DNA of 64,000 nt from DSPP01 sp964607165 (GTDB lineage: Bacteria > Zixibacteria > MSB-5A5 > DSPP01): contig CAZSIT010000008.1 in assembly GCA_964607165.1 (NCBI GenBank), forward strand, positions 35,114-99,113, written 5' to 3'. Made by a program: the position numbers and the translations under genes. How positions within the stretch are numbered: position 1 is the first letter of the stretch; each line of letters starts with the position of its first letter. Of this stretch, positions 33,276 to 42,535 are shown in pieces. The notes beneath the pieces were generated by a model that made no database searches, was not told the origin of the DNA, and was given only the letters and a program-made list of their open reading frames with translations.

Positions 33276-36193
33276 TTTAATTTTGCCAACCGCTGTTTCG
33301 CATTCGAAATCTCCGGCGAATTAAAATCCGCCTCTTTCCAGATTTCCAAAAGCTTCTCGTATTCTTCTTTGGCTTTGGGCTTATTCCCCTGTTGTTCATA
33401 CGCCACCCCCAGCCAGTACAGCGCTTTAACTCCGTAAATAGCGGACCAGCTGTTATAAGACCAGCGGGTCACTCCTTCCAGTTCTTTTACCGCATCCTCC
33501 AATCGGCCGGTTTTTAAAAGAGATATGCCATAAAATAAATATGAAGGACGGTCATTCGGCTGGAGAGATTTTATCGCTTTTTCATAATGTTCGAGAGCCA
33601 GCGGATACTTTCCTTCTTCGTAGGCCAAGTCACTCATACCGTAGTCGTAGGCATTCTTCAGCCAGAGTGGCGATTTTTCGCTTGACTCTTTTTTGATTTC
33701 TTCCATCAGCTTGTAAGCCATCTTGGGGTTGCCGTTTTTCAACCAGGCCCAGGCCAGCTCGTCCCTCCCGGCAATTTTGTTGGTTGGATCTTTCCTGCTT
33801 TCGGCGGCATACTTTTTTGCAAAATCGAGCATAGCCGGCCAATCCCCCATTTGGTAGGCCAATCGGGTCAATCTATTATAGTCTTGCAACACCAACTCCC
33901 GCAGCTTTTGGGTCTGATGGGACAAAAGGTTGTTTTCCACCTCTTTTCGGGCCTGTTTCAGCTGACCGCGGTGAAGAAGTATGGCTGTAAGACCAGCTTC
34001 GGCCTCGGCCTTTTGAAACGGGTTCGTCGTGGAACCGTACTGCCGGAAATATTTTTCAGCGCCGGCGTAGTCCTGACGAGAGAGGGAAATATAACCGAGC
34101 TTTTCAACGCTTGTAAAATCGGAACGAAAGGAAATCGCCTTTTGATACCAATACCAGGCCGAGTCCAGTTCTCCGAAAGCGGAGTAGATGTCCGCTTTGG
34201 AATCATAAGGGTTTGGCTCGGCCGGGGCTATTTGAAGATAGCGGTCTATTGCTTGCAAAGCTTCCATTTTGCGCCCAGACCGCGCATAGCAGTAGGCCAG
34301 CGAATTCCACAAAAGTTTGTCGAGGGAATCCTGCTTTAAAGCGTTCAGGTAGGTTTGTTCCTGCCTTTTGTAATCACCCAAATTTGCGTAGATTCTGCCG
34401 AGATTCTCATAAACGCTCTGTTCATGAGGATACTTTTGCAGAAGCTTTTCCATAATCTCGGCCGCCCGCGGTAGGTTGACCTCGATAGTCCAGGCATACT
34501 GCGCCTCGATTTGCAAACGCTCTTTTTCAGTTACCCGGTCTTTCAACTGTCGGGCTTTCTCCAAGGCTTTTCTCTGAGCCGTTAGATCCCTCAAATTACC
34601 TGGACGCCAGACATTTGCTAGGCGGAAGTAGGCCATGGCAAAATTGCTGTCCAACTCGATGGCTCTCTTGAAAGCCGCTTCCGCCTCGTCCGAATAAACC
34701 TTGTTGTTAAGTTCCACTCCTTCCAAATAGGAGCGGTAGGCCTCCGGCGAGCTGGTGGTAACAGACGCGACCGATTTGGCCTCCGCGGCAGGCTGGGAAG
34801 TTACGTTCAAACCGCTTTTGACCAACACAGCCAAGCTGTCCACCATCGAAAACATCTGGTCGGTCGAAAATCCGGACAACCGCTGGGAGCTTAATATCTT
34901 GCCGCTCGTCACCTCAATCAGCTGTGCGGTAATCGCCAGCTTGGGCTGGCTCTGCAGAACCGTTCCCAAAAGCATCGTCCGCACCCCGGCCCGCTGGGCA
35001 ATTTTGGAGGCCAAAGACGGGGTTATCCGTTTTGCGTCCGCTTTCCCCATCTCTTCCTGAATGTCGTACAGACGCTGGCGGCTGATTACTTCCAGGCCGC
35101 TGGCCTGCGACAAAGCGGTGATTAAAAGATTGGTCAGCATCTCGCCGGTATGGTCTTTATCCTCCGGGTCGGGGATGTTTTCAAAATACATCACCGCCAG
35201 GGAATTTTCCGAAGCCGCGGCGCTCTGGTTACGGGAGACTTCAACCTTGAATGGATTAAAGATGAAAAACAGCAAGGCAAGAATTGCTGCCGCCGAAGTC
35301 GGCACCAGAATCTTTAGCAGGTTTCTCTTTGGCCGGTTGACCGCTTCCGCTTTCGGAACGGTAGTGGACTTGGCATACTCCAAGTTTTTTCTTTCCCGCC
35401 GCAAATCCGCCCCCAATTCGTCGATGTGCTGGTAGCGATCCTGTTTGTCCTTCTCCAACGCCTTGGAAATTACTCTTTGCAGCTCCGGGGTGACCTTGTC
35501 GTTGTAGCGAGCCGCCGGCTGGGGCTGTTCATTAAGTATGGAATAGGCCAGACCTGCCGGATGGTCTCCTTTGAAGGGGAGGTTACCCGTTAAGAGTTCG
35601 TATAGCACCACCCCAAAGGAGAAGATATCCGCCCGGTGGTCCACCTCCTCGCCGGCGGCCTGCTCCGGAGACATATAGGCCGCCGTTCCAACCGTGGAAC
35701 CGGCTTTGGTCAGCTTGGAAGCCCCCTTAACCTTGGCCAGCCCAAAGTCCATTATCTTAACCTGATTTTTAGGGGTTAAGATTATGTTGTCGGATTTAAT
35801 ATCCCGGTGGACAATGCCTTTCTCCGCAGCCGCGGTAAGCCCGTCGCAGACCTGGATGGCTATGTCCAATACCTTCTTTACCGGCAGCGGCTCGGCTTTG
35901 ATAAGCTGTTTTAAAGTTTTTCCCTCCACCAACTCCATAGCGATAAAGAGCTGGTCGTAATACTCGTCGATTTCAAAAACCATAGTGATATTGGAGTGAT
36001 TCAATGCCGAGGCGGCTTTGGCCTCGTGGAAGAAGCGTTCCTTCTCCAGCGGGTCGGAAGCTAAATAAGAAGGCAGAAACTTTAAGGCAACATCCCGGTC
36101 CAGCTTGGTGTCGTGGGCCCGGTAAACAATGCCCATTCCCCCCTCGCCCAACTTGTCTAAGATTTTATAATGAGAAACCGTCTGCCCAATCAT
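33251..36193 (-). CDS. receptor-like Ser/Thr protein kinase A with FlgO-like and TPR regions
   Basis: 980 residues. Hanks-type kinase domain 1-270: G-loop GEGGMG (16-21), Lys38 in VALKFL, catalytic HRDIKSDN (about 128-135), DFGLAK, APE-like MSPEQA. A membrane helix (ILVPTSAAAILALLFFIFNP) sits near 310-330; outside lies a TolB/FlgO-like domain (SLAVMYFENIPDPEDKD, about 345-470) and then some ten TPRs. Last residues (TLNPSP) and stop come from an intergenic repeat. Closely related to kinase B just upstream, near-identical through kinase, helix and FlgO parts and diverging in the TPR region. Confidence 0.93.
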   Translation of the reverse strand: MIGQTVSHYKILDKLGEGGMGIVYRAHDTKLDRDVALKFLPSYLASDPLEKERFFHEAKAASALNHSNITMVFEIDEYYDQLFIAMELVEGKTLKQLIKAEPLPVKKVLDIAIQVCDGLTAAAEKGIVHRDIKSDNIILTPKNQVKIMDFGLAKVKGASKLTKAGSTVGTAAYMSPEQAAGEEVDHRADIFSFGVVLYELLTGNLPFKGDHPAGLAYSILNEQPQPAARYNDKVTPELQRVISKALEKDKQDRYQHIDELGADLRRERKNLEYAKSTTVPKAEAVNRPKRNLLKILVPTSAAAILALLFFIFNPFKVEVSRNQSAAASENSLAVMYFENIPDPEDKDHTGEMLTNLLITALSQASGLEVISRQRLYDIQEEMGKADAKRITPSLASKIAQRAGVRTMLLGTVLQSQPKLAITAQLIEVTSGKILSSQRLSGFSTDQMFSMVDSLAVLVKSGLNVTSQPAAEAKSVASVTTSSPEAYRSYLEGVELNNKVYSDEAEAAFKRAIELDSNFAMAYFRLANVWRPGNLRDLTAQRKALEKARQLKDRVTEKERLQIEAQYAWTIEVNLPRAAEIMEKLLQKYPHEQSVYENLGRIYANLGDYKRQEQTYLNALKQDSLDKLLWNSLAYCYARSGRKMEALQAIDRYLQIAPAEPNPYDSKADIYSAFGELDSAWYWYQKAISFRSDFTSVEKLGYISLSRQDYAGAEKYFRQYGSTTNPFQKAEAEAGLTAILLHRGQLKQARKEVENNLLSHQTQKLRELVLQDYNRLTRLAYQMGDWPAMLDFAKKYAAESRKDPTNKIAGRDELAWAWLKNGNPKMAYKLMEEIKKESSEKSPLWLKNAYDYGMSDLAYEEGKYPLALEHYEKAIKSLQPNDRPSYLFYGISLLKTGRLEDAVKELEGVTRWSYNSWSAIYGVKALYWLGVAYEQQGNKPKAKEEYEKLLEIWKEADFNSPEISNAKQRLAKLNLTLNPSP

Positions 36194-36242
36194 ACTGTCG
36201 CCCTAATTATCGCTCTTTCTAAAACCAAAGTAAAGCCGAAAC
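36194..36242 (-). promoter_or_regulatory. kinase A leader, duplicated at 42134-42182
   Basis: 49 bases directly upstream of the kinase A start; 47 of 49 match 42134-42182. It probably contains the 5' untranslated region and promoter. Confidence 0.6.
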
Positions 36243-36276
36243 TCCGATTCGCAGGCGGCATCTCCAATTCCGCCCC

Positions 36277-36301
36277 GTAGGGGCACGGCGTGCCGTGCCC
36301 G
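36277..36301. repeat. GTAG single palindrome
   Basis: GTAG head, GGGCACGGC/GCCGTGCCC stem. A G/CAGGCGGC...GCC hairpin precedes it at 36251-36273. Confidence 0.8.
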
Positions 36302-36302
36302 T

Positions 36303-36338
36303 CCCTCTCCATTTTATGGAGAGGGATAAAGGGTGAGG
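36303..36338. repeat. CCCTCTCC/GGAGAGGG repeat
   Basis: Same unit as at 33240 and 23605, including GGGTGAGG tail. Confidence 0.8.
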
Positions 36339-36341
36339 TCT

Positions 36342-36369
36342 GTAGGGGCCATTCATGAATTGCCCCTAC
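36342..36369. repeat. GTAG...CTAC palindrome supplying the kinase B stop
   Basis: GTAGGGGC, ATTCATGAAT centre, GCCCCTAC end. On the minus strand the head GTAG supplies the TAG stop of kinase B. Confidence 0.85.
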
Positions 36370-39329
36370 GTTTTGATTTTCAACCGCTCCAACCTTTGCT
36401 TAGCATCCGCAATCTCCGGCGAATTGAAATCCGCGTCTTTCCAGATTTCCAAAAACTTTTCGTATTCTTTTCTGGCCTTCTCTTTATCCCCTTTTTGTTC
36501 ATACGCTACCCCCAGCCAGTAATGGGCTTTGACGGCAGCAACAGGCCAGACATCCACGGCGGGCAAAAAGAAAAGGCCAATCTGACCGTAATTACCCGGC
36601 GACCACCACCAGTCCACCGTCCGCTCAAGCTCGCTTATGGCTTCTTCCGTATGGCCGGTCTTAAGCATACTGACTGCGTAGTGAAACAGGGGAGCGTGAT
36701 TGGGAAGCAAGGGCTGAAGCGCTTTTTTGAACATTTCCGCTGCCGCGTCATACTTCCCTTGCTCGTAACCAATGATTGCACCCGTATAATCGCAGATAGC
36801 TTCACCGAAAGGAACTTTTCCGGCGATGTCGCGCCGAAGTTCATCCAATACCTTGTGGGCCATTTTGGGTTCGCCGCTTTTTGCCCAAGCTATAGCCACC
36901 AAGTCGCGTCCGTAAACCCTATCGATTGGGTCTTTTTTAAGCTCCGCCGAAGCTTTTTGGGCATACTTTAATGCCGCCGTATAATCGCCCGTCTCGAAGG
37001 CCAGCATTTGCAAAGCCCGATAGTCGGTAATGATTTGCTGCTGGAACTTCTGTGCCAAATCAATCGAAAGCTTGTCTAACAGCTGTTTCAGCGCCTGCTT
37101 TAGTTTTCCTTGATGCAGCGGAACGGTCAGCAAATCGTTTTCCGCGGCCGCCTTTTGAAACTTATCCGGAGTGGAACCAAACTGCCGGAAATATTTTTCC
37201 GCGCCGGCATAATCCTGCCGCAGGAGCGCAAAGCAACCCAACTTCTCAACGCTTAGGAAATCCATGCGGAAGGAAACCGCCTTTTGATACCAGTATAAGG
37301 CCGAGTCTATTTCGCCAAATACGTAATAGATATCCCCCTTGCTGTCGTAGGGATTGGGTTCGGCCGGCGCCAATTTTACATATCGGTCTATGGCCTCCAA
37401 AGCCTCCTTGCGCTGGTTAAAGCATGCGTAGACATACGCCAGCGAATTCCATAGATTTTTGTCCAACGAATCACTTTCCAATCCAACTAAGTACGTTCTC
37501 CGGGCATCTTCGTGCCGATACAAATTTACATATGCTCGCGCTAAGTCCTCATACGCCCTTTGCTCGCGGGGATATTTTTGCAGAAGCTTTTCCAATATTT
37601 CCGCCGATTTCGAATAGTTACGCTCGATTCTGCTGGCATAGGCAGCCTCGATTTGCAACCGCTCTTTTTCAGCCACATGGCCCCTGAGTTGCCAGGCTTT
37701 ATTCAGGGCCTTGGTTCGGGTTATGTTATCACTTAAATCCAGGCTTAACCCGGACAACTGGAAATAAGCCATCGCGAAACTACTGTCTAACTCTATAGCC
37801 CTATTAAAAGCCGCCTTGGCCTCGGCCGTGTAAAATTTGTCATTCAGTTCGATTCCTTCCAAATAAGAACGATAGGCCTCCGGAGAGCTGGTGGTTACTT
37901 CCGCCACCGATTTCGCTTCCGCCGCCGATGCCGGCTTCACGTTCAAGTCGCTTCTAACCAAAATCGCCAAGCTGTCCACCATTGGGAACATCTGGGCAGC
38001 CGAAAAACCGGATATTCTTTGAGAATTCAAAATGTTCCCTGATTTCACATCAATCAAACGCGAAGTAACCGCCAGCTGCGGCTCTTTTTGCAAAATGGTT
38101 CCCAAAAGCATAGTTTTGACTCCGGCCCGCTGCGCTATCTGCGAAGCCAGCGATGGGTTTATAGCTTTCGCTTCCGCCTGTCCAATTTCTTTTTGAATGT
38201 CATACAGCCGCTCCCGGCTGATGACTTCCAAGCCCTGCGTCTGGGAAAGCGAGGTTATCAACAAGTTGGTCAGCATCTCGCCGGTATGGTCCTTATCCTC
38301 CGGGTCGGGAATGTTCTCAAAATACATCACCGCCAAAGAATTCTGCGAGGCCTCGGCACTCTGGTTGCGGGATACCTCCACTTTGAACGGATTGAAGATG
38401 AAAAAAAGCAGAGCTAATATCGCTGCGGCTGAAGTTGGGATTAAAATTTTCAGAATGTTTTTCTTCGGTTTATGTATTGCCTCCGCCTTCGGCACCGTGG
38501 TGGACTTGGCATATTCCAGATTCTTTCTTTCGTGCCGCAAATCCGCTGCCATATCGTCGATATGCTGATACCGCTCGGCTTTATCCTTGGCCAAAGCTTT
38601 GGAAACTATCCTTTGAAGCTCCGGTATGACGGCATTGTTGAAACGGGCCAAGGGTTGAGGTTCTTCGTTTAGGATGGAGTATGCCAACCCGGCCGGATGT
38701 TCTCCTCTAAAAGGCAGCTTCCCGGTCGAAAGTTCGTACAAAACCACGCCGAAGGAGAAAATATCCGCGCGGTGGTCCACTTCCTCGCCGGAGGCCTGCT
38801 CCGGCGACATATAGGCCGCCGTCCCCACCGTCGAGCCCGCCTGGGTCAGCTTGGCATCACCCTTAAACTTGGCCAACCCAAAGTCCATTATTTTGACCTG
38901 ATTTTTGGGAGTCAGAATAATGTTGTCCGATTTAATATCCCGATGAACGATCTGTTTCTCGGCCGCCGCCGTCAGCCCGTCGCAAACCTGGATGGCTATC
39001 TCCAATACTTTTTTTACCGATATCGGCTCTGCTTTAATGAACTGTTTTAAGGTTTTTCCTTCCACCAGCTCCATAGCGATGAAAATTTGGTCGTAATACT
39101 CATCTATTTCATAAATGGTGGTAATGTTGGGATGATTTAAAGCCGAGGCCGCCCGGGCTTCGCGCAGGAACCGTTCCTTTTCCAAAGGGTCGGAAGCCAG
39201 ATGCGGCGGCAGAAACTTCAAGGCCACCTCCCGGTCTAACTTGGTGTCGTGGGCGCGATAAACAACTCCCATTCCCCCCTCGCCCAACTTGTCGAGGATT
39301 TTATAGTGCGAAACCGTCTGTCCAATCAT
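36366..39329 (-). CDS. receptor-like Ser/Thr protein kinase B with FlgO-like and TPR regions
   Basis: 987 residues with the same order as kinase A: kinase domain (GEGGMGVVYRAHD, HRDIKSDN, DFGLAK), membrane helix, FlgO-like domain (VISRERLYDIQKEIG), TPRs. TPR repeats differ markedly from kinase A (insert WWWSPGNYGQIGLFFLPAV near the end), suggesting different ligands. Stop codon lies in a GTAG palindrome. Confidence 0.93.
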   Translation of the reverse strand: MIGQTVSHYKILDKLGEGGMGVVYRAHDTKLDREVALKFLPPHLASDPLEKERFLREARAASALNHPNITTIYEIDEYYDQIFIAMELVEGKTLKQFIKAEPISVKKVLEIAIQVCDGLTAAAEKQIVHRDIKSDNIILTPKNQVKIMDFGLAKFKGDAKLTQAGSTVGTAAYMSPEQASGEEVDHRADIFSFGVVLYELSTGKLPFRGEHPAGLAYSILNEEPQPLARFNNAVIPELQRIVSKALAKDKAERYQHIDDMAADLRHERKNLEYAKSTTVPKAEAIHKPKKNILKILIPTSAAAILALLFFIFNPFKVEVSRNQSAEASQNSLAVMYFENIPDPEDKDHTGEMLTNLLITSLSQTQGLEVISRERLYDIQKEIGQAEAKAINPSLASQIAQRAGVKTMLLGTILQKEPQLAVTSRLIDVKSGNILNSQRISGFSAAQMFPMVDSLAILVRSDLNVKPASAAEAKSVAEVTTSSPEAYRSYLEGIELNDKFYTAEAKAAFNRAIELDSSFAMAYFQLSGLSLDLSDNITRTKALNKAWQLRGHVAEKERLQIEAAYASRIERNYSKSAEILEKLLQKYPREQRAYEDLARAYVNLYRHEDARRTYLVGLESDSLDKNLWNSLAYVYACFNQRKEALEAIDRYVKLAPAEPNPYDSKGDIYYVFGEIDSALYWYQKAVSFRMDFLSVEKLGCFALLRQDYAGAEKYFRQFGSTPDKFQKAAAENDLLTVPLHQGKLKQALKQLLDKLSIDLAQKFQQQIITDYRALQMLAFETGDYTAALKYAQKASAELKKDPIDRVYGRDLVAIAWAKSGEPKMAHKVLDELRRDIAGKVPFGEAICDYTGAIIGYEQGKYDAAAEMFKKALQPLLPNHAPLFHYAVSMLKTGHTEEAISELERTVDWWWSPGNYGQIGLFFLPAVDVWPVAAVKAHYWLGVAYEQKGDKEKARKEYEKFLEIWKDADFNSPEIADAKQRLERLKIKT

Positions 39330-39415
39330 ACAATCAATTTAATCATTTTTTCGTTGAATCACTGGTTCATTTTTTTTCAATCTGACAATGATTAAATGAC
39401 TAAATGATTCAATCG
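39330..39415. repeat. AT-rich inverted-repeat spacer between kinases B and C
   Basis: Imperfect arms GTTGAATCACTGGTTCATT and AATGACTAAATGATTCAAT around a T-rich loop. Homologous to the spacer at 42020-42115. May act as terminator or processing hairpin. Confidence 0.7.
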
Positions 39416-42019
39416 TCAATCCTTCCCCGCCACCAGCTTCTGAAATCTCGGATTATTGCGCAGGGGTGCCCAGCGAGGGTCGAGGCGAAGCAAGGGCACT
39501 GAAATCTCACTTGGGATTGAGAGCAGGTATTCTAACTGTTCTATGGCCGTGTCGTATTCACCCACCATAACATAAATCTGCGCCAGCTCAGTTAATCGAA
39601 AAGGCCCATCTTGGAAGGCATCCCTTGAAATTGGAAGCAGCTCGACCCCTTTTTTCCCTTCCTGAACGGCCTCCTTTTTGCGGCTTAGCCCAGCATAGGC
39701 AATGCCCAATTGGCCGTGGTAGCGTGACTCCCCGCCTTTTGTTTCTATTTTCCGCCCCAAAAACACTCGGGCGGAGTTGTAGAAGGCCCGTTCTGACGCG
39801 GATTGGTGTAAAAGACCGTATGTGAAGGCCTTGGTCAAATAGTAAATGGAAGTATCGCCCTCGAAGAATGCTTCTGGTCCGGTGAGCCGGGTCAAGGCCT
39901 TCTGATAATTCCCGTCTAATAATTCCACCAGGTGCCAAGCGCCGTCCAGTGAGCCCGATTCAACCTTCTTTTCCCCCTGCTCCAGAACTCCCCGTGCTTT
40001 GGCGATGTCCCCTTTCCAGCCTATATACAACTCTGCTTTATTCTCATAAAGGATGCCCCTGTCTGGGCTTAGAGCAATAGCTCGGTCAAAATAGCGCTCG
40101 GCTTCGGAGTAGTTGCGCTTGCGTCTAAAATTTACAGCGATTGATTGGGCTATCTCGCTGCTCCGGGGATCAAGTTCCATCGCCTTCTTAAAGGTAACCG
40201 TCGATTCGTCAAACTTACCCTGTCTTCTTTGCACGTAACCTATTTCTGCCAACAGGTCAGCGTTATTAGGCAAACCTTTGTGGGCAATATCAAACTCCCG
40301 CAGGGCCTTTTCATATTGGTGATCGTGATAGTAGATGGAGCCCAAAGCCATATGCCCTTCCGGCAGGCCCGGCTGAAGCTGGAAGGCCTTTCCCACGGCC
40401 TCTTTGGCCTGAACCAAAAATTTTTCCTCTGGATCGTGGTGCCAGTATAACTCGGTTAAAACTTGAGAGAGCCGCGTGTATGCTGTAGCAAATTCAGGAT
40501 CCAGTTCAATGGCCTTCTGATACATTTCCATCGCAATCCGTCTATCTTTTGCTCCCGCAAAATAGAAGTAAGTATTGCCGCTTAAATAAAAATTATACGC
40601 CTCTACATTCTCGGTCGGCTTGGCTTCCAAAGATTTTTTTTCCGGTTCCAAAAGCGCCAAATCCAAAGCCGAAGTCACTTTCTTGGCGATGTCGGATTGC
40701 ACCTGAAAGACCTCCGCCATATTTTCGTCGTAAACCTCGGCCCAGAGGTGGGTGGCATCTTTGACCCGGATAAGCTGGGGCGTCACCCGCACGCGGCTTT
40801 TTCCTTCCGGCGAGCGTTGCCAGCGGATGGTTCCTTCCAAAATGTAATCGACACCCAGCTCGCCGCCGATTTCGGAAATTGATTTGCTCGATTTTTTGTA
40901 CTGGAGTACGCTGGTTCGGGCAATCACCCCCAGCTGTTGAAAGTTGGCCAGCCGGGCGGTTATCTCTTCGGTAATCCCGTCCGCAAAATATTCGTCGTCG
41001 GGGGCTCCCAGATTTTCAAACGGCAATACCGCCAGCATCTTCCTGCCCGAATCCGACTCTTTGGAATCAGGCCCGATAAATTTGGGAATTAGTAGATAAG
41101 CGGTTATCAGGGCCGCCGCCACAATGCCGGCCGCCAAAATTTTGTTCCGAGAAGTTTTCTTTTTAGTGGGCGGAAGGTTTTCACTGGAAGGAGTCCTGGC
41201 ATATTCCATATTTTTCCGTTCCCGCCGCAGATCCGCTCCCAACTCGTCGATATGCTGATACCGCTCCTGCTTATCCTTGGCCAGGGCCTTGGATACGATT
41301 CTCTGCAGCCCGTCGGTGGCTTTTTCACTGTAGCGGGCCATCGGCGCCGGTTCCTCGTTGAGGATGGAATAAGCCAAAGCGGCGGGGTGGTCCCCTTTGA
41401 AGGGGAGATGCTCGGTCAAAAGTTCATACAAAACCACTCCAAAGGAAAAGATATCCGAGCGGTGATCCACTTCCTCCCCGGCCGCCTGCTCCGGCGACAT
41501 ATAGGCCGCCGTGCCGGCCGTTGAGCCGGATTGGGACCGCTTGGCGTCCCCCTTCACCTTCGCCAGGCCGAAATCCATTATTTTGGGCTGCCCTTTGGAA
41601 GTCACCAGGATATTGTCCGACTTGATATCCCGATGAACGATCTGTTTCTCGGCCGCCGCCGTCAACCCATCGCATACTTGTATGGCTATCTCCAATACCT
41701 GCTTAACCGGCAAGCTGCCGGTTTTGATTAACTGCTTTAAGGTTTTTCCCTCCACCAGCTCCATAGCGATGAAAACCTGCTCGGAATATTCATCGATTTC
41801 ATACACCGTGGTAATGTTGGTATGATTTAACGCCGAAGCGGCCCGCGCTTCGCGTAAAAAGCGTTCTTTTTCGAGCGGTTCGGAAGCCAAATAGAGGGAA
41901 AGAAACTTCAAAGCCACCTCCCGGTCTAACTTGGTATCGTGGGCGCGATAAACAACTCCCATTCCCCCCTCGCCCAACTTGTCGAGGATTTTGTAATGAG
42001 AAACGGTTTGACCTATCAT
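39416..42019 (-). CDS. receptor-like Ser/Thr protein kinase C with TolB-like and TPR regions
   Basis: 867 residues. Kinase domain close to A and B (GEGGMGVVYRAHD, HRDIKSDN, DFGLAK), then a different membrane segment (ILAAGIVAAALITAYLLIP) and a different TolB-like domain (MLAVLPFENLGAPDDEYFAD, GITEEITARLANFQQLGVIA) of the type found in adenylate-cyclase/TPR proteins, followed by about eight TPRs. So the sensor part has a separate origin from A/B while the kinase part is shared. Confidence 0.93.
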   Translation of the reverse strand: MIGQTVSHYKILDKLGEGGMGVVYRAHDTKLDREVALKFLSLYLASEPLEKERFLREARAASALNHTNITTVYEIDEYSEQVFIAMELVEGKTLKQLIKTGSLPVKQVLEIAIQVCDGLTAAAEKQIVHRDIKSDNILVTSKGQPKIMDFGLAKVKGDAKRSQSGSTAGTAAYMSPEQAAGEEVDHRSDIFSFGVVLYELLTEHLPFKGDHPAALAYSILNEEPAPMARYSEKATDGLQRIVSKALAKDKQERYQHIDELGADLRRERKNMEYARTPSSENLPPTKKKTSRNKILAAGIVAAALITAYLLIPKFIGPDSKESDSGRKMLAVLPFENLGAPDDEYFADGITEEITARLANFQQLGVIARTSVLQYKKSSKSISEIGGELGVDYILEGTIRWQRSPEGKSRVRVTPQLIRVKDATHLWAEVYDENMAEVFQVQSDIAKKVTSALDLALLEPEKKSLEAKPTENVEAYNFYLSGNTYFYFAGAKDRRIAMEMYQKAIELDPEFATAYTRLSQVLTELYWHHDPEEKFLVQAKEAVGKAFQLQPGLPEGHMALGSIYYHDHQYEKALREFDIAHKGLPNNADLLAEIGYVQRRQGKFDESTVTFKKAMELDPRSSEIAQSIAVNFRRKRNYSEAERYFDRAIALSPDRGILYENKAELYIGWKGDIAKARGVLEQGEKKVESGSLDGAWHLVELLDGNYQKALTRLTGPEAFFEGDTSIYYLTKAFTYGLLHQSASERAFYNSARVFLGRKIETKGGESRYHGQLGIAYAGLSRKKEAVQEGKKGVELLPISRDAFQDGPFRLTELAQIYVMVGEYDTAIEQLEYLLSIPSEISVPLLRLDPRWAPLRNNPRFQKLVAGKD

Positions 42020-42115
42020 ATGAGCAATTTAATCATTTATTCATTGAATCATTGACTCATTTTCTTCAACCCGACAATGATAAAATGACTAAATGATTCA
42101 ATCATAAAATAGCGT
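42020..42115. repeat. AT-rich inverted-repeat spacer upstream of kinase C
   Basis: Arms ATTGAATCATTGACTCATT and AATGACTAAATGATTCAAT (16 of 19 pair), related to the spacer at 39330. Confidence 0.7.
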
Positions 42116-42182
42116 AACCGTCTGTCCAATCATTCTGTCGCCCTAATTATCGCTCTTTCTAAAACCAAAGTAAAGCAGAAAC
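42116..42182 (-). pseudogene. kinase start remnant with duplicated leader
   Basis: On the minus strand 42133-42116 encodes MIGQTV, the start shared by all four kinases, and then breaks off. The preceding 49 bases match the kinase A leader. A truncated gene head left by duplication or insertion. Confidence 0.75.
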
Positions 42183-42190
42183 AGAGATTC

Positions 42191-42239
42191 GTAGGCGGCA
42201 ATTCTTTAATCCCGAGCATAGCCGAGGGACAATGCCGCA
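42191..42239. repeat. GTAG palindrome with nested repeat in loop
   Basis: Arms GTAGGCGGCA and TGCCGCAC; the loop holds TCCCGAGCATAGCCGAGGGA. A copy without the nested repeat lies at 36251-36273. Confidence 0.75.
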
Positions 42240-42241
42240 CC

Positions 42242-42277
42242 GTAGGGGCACCCGCCAATGGCGGGCCGTGCCCCTAC
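42242..42277. repeat. GTAG...CTAC palindrome
   Basis: GTAGGGGCAC and GTGCCCCTAC outer arms with an inner CCCGCC/GGCGGG hairpin. Confidence 0.85.
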
Positions 42278-42352
42278 TTTCTAATTTGTTTTTCTTGCCT
42301 AACTCCCTTGTTCGCTTTATCTTGCCGGCCGAAGGGGAAATGAATGATATAG

Positions 42353-42478
42353 ATGCCGCTCTGGTTTAAGGAAGTTTTAATCGCACTTTTCATCCTGGCG
42401 ATTGCATTTGCCGTCGCCGGCACGGCCGCCTTTTTGCTCAATTTAGTCCGCAACCGCATCTCCCAGAAAGATGTTTAA
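42353..42478 (+). CDS. 41-residue single-helix membrane protein
   Basis: MPLWFKEVLIALFILAIAFA followed by VAGTAAFLLN and a basic tail LVRNRISQKDV. One membrane helix with the tail probably inside. No ribosome-binding site at usual distance (GAAGGGGAA is about 14 bases away). Lies 57 bases before the large Ig protein and could be its first operon gene. Confidence 0.45.
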   Translation: MPLWFKEVLIALFILAIAFAVAGTAAFLLNLVRNRISQKDV

Positions 42479-42535
42479 GGATTCCGGCCTCCGTTTAGCC
42501 CGCCGAGAGTTATTAGTAAAAGAAGGGCGTTTAGC

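Noticed and set aside
36333..36971. 212-codon open frame on the plus strand opposite kinase B
   Set aside because: Antisense to a clear kinase/TPR gene; low-complexity product and no RBS.
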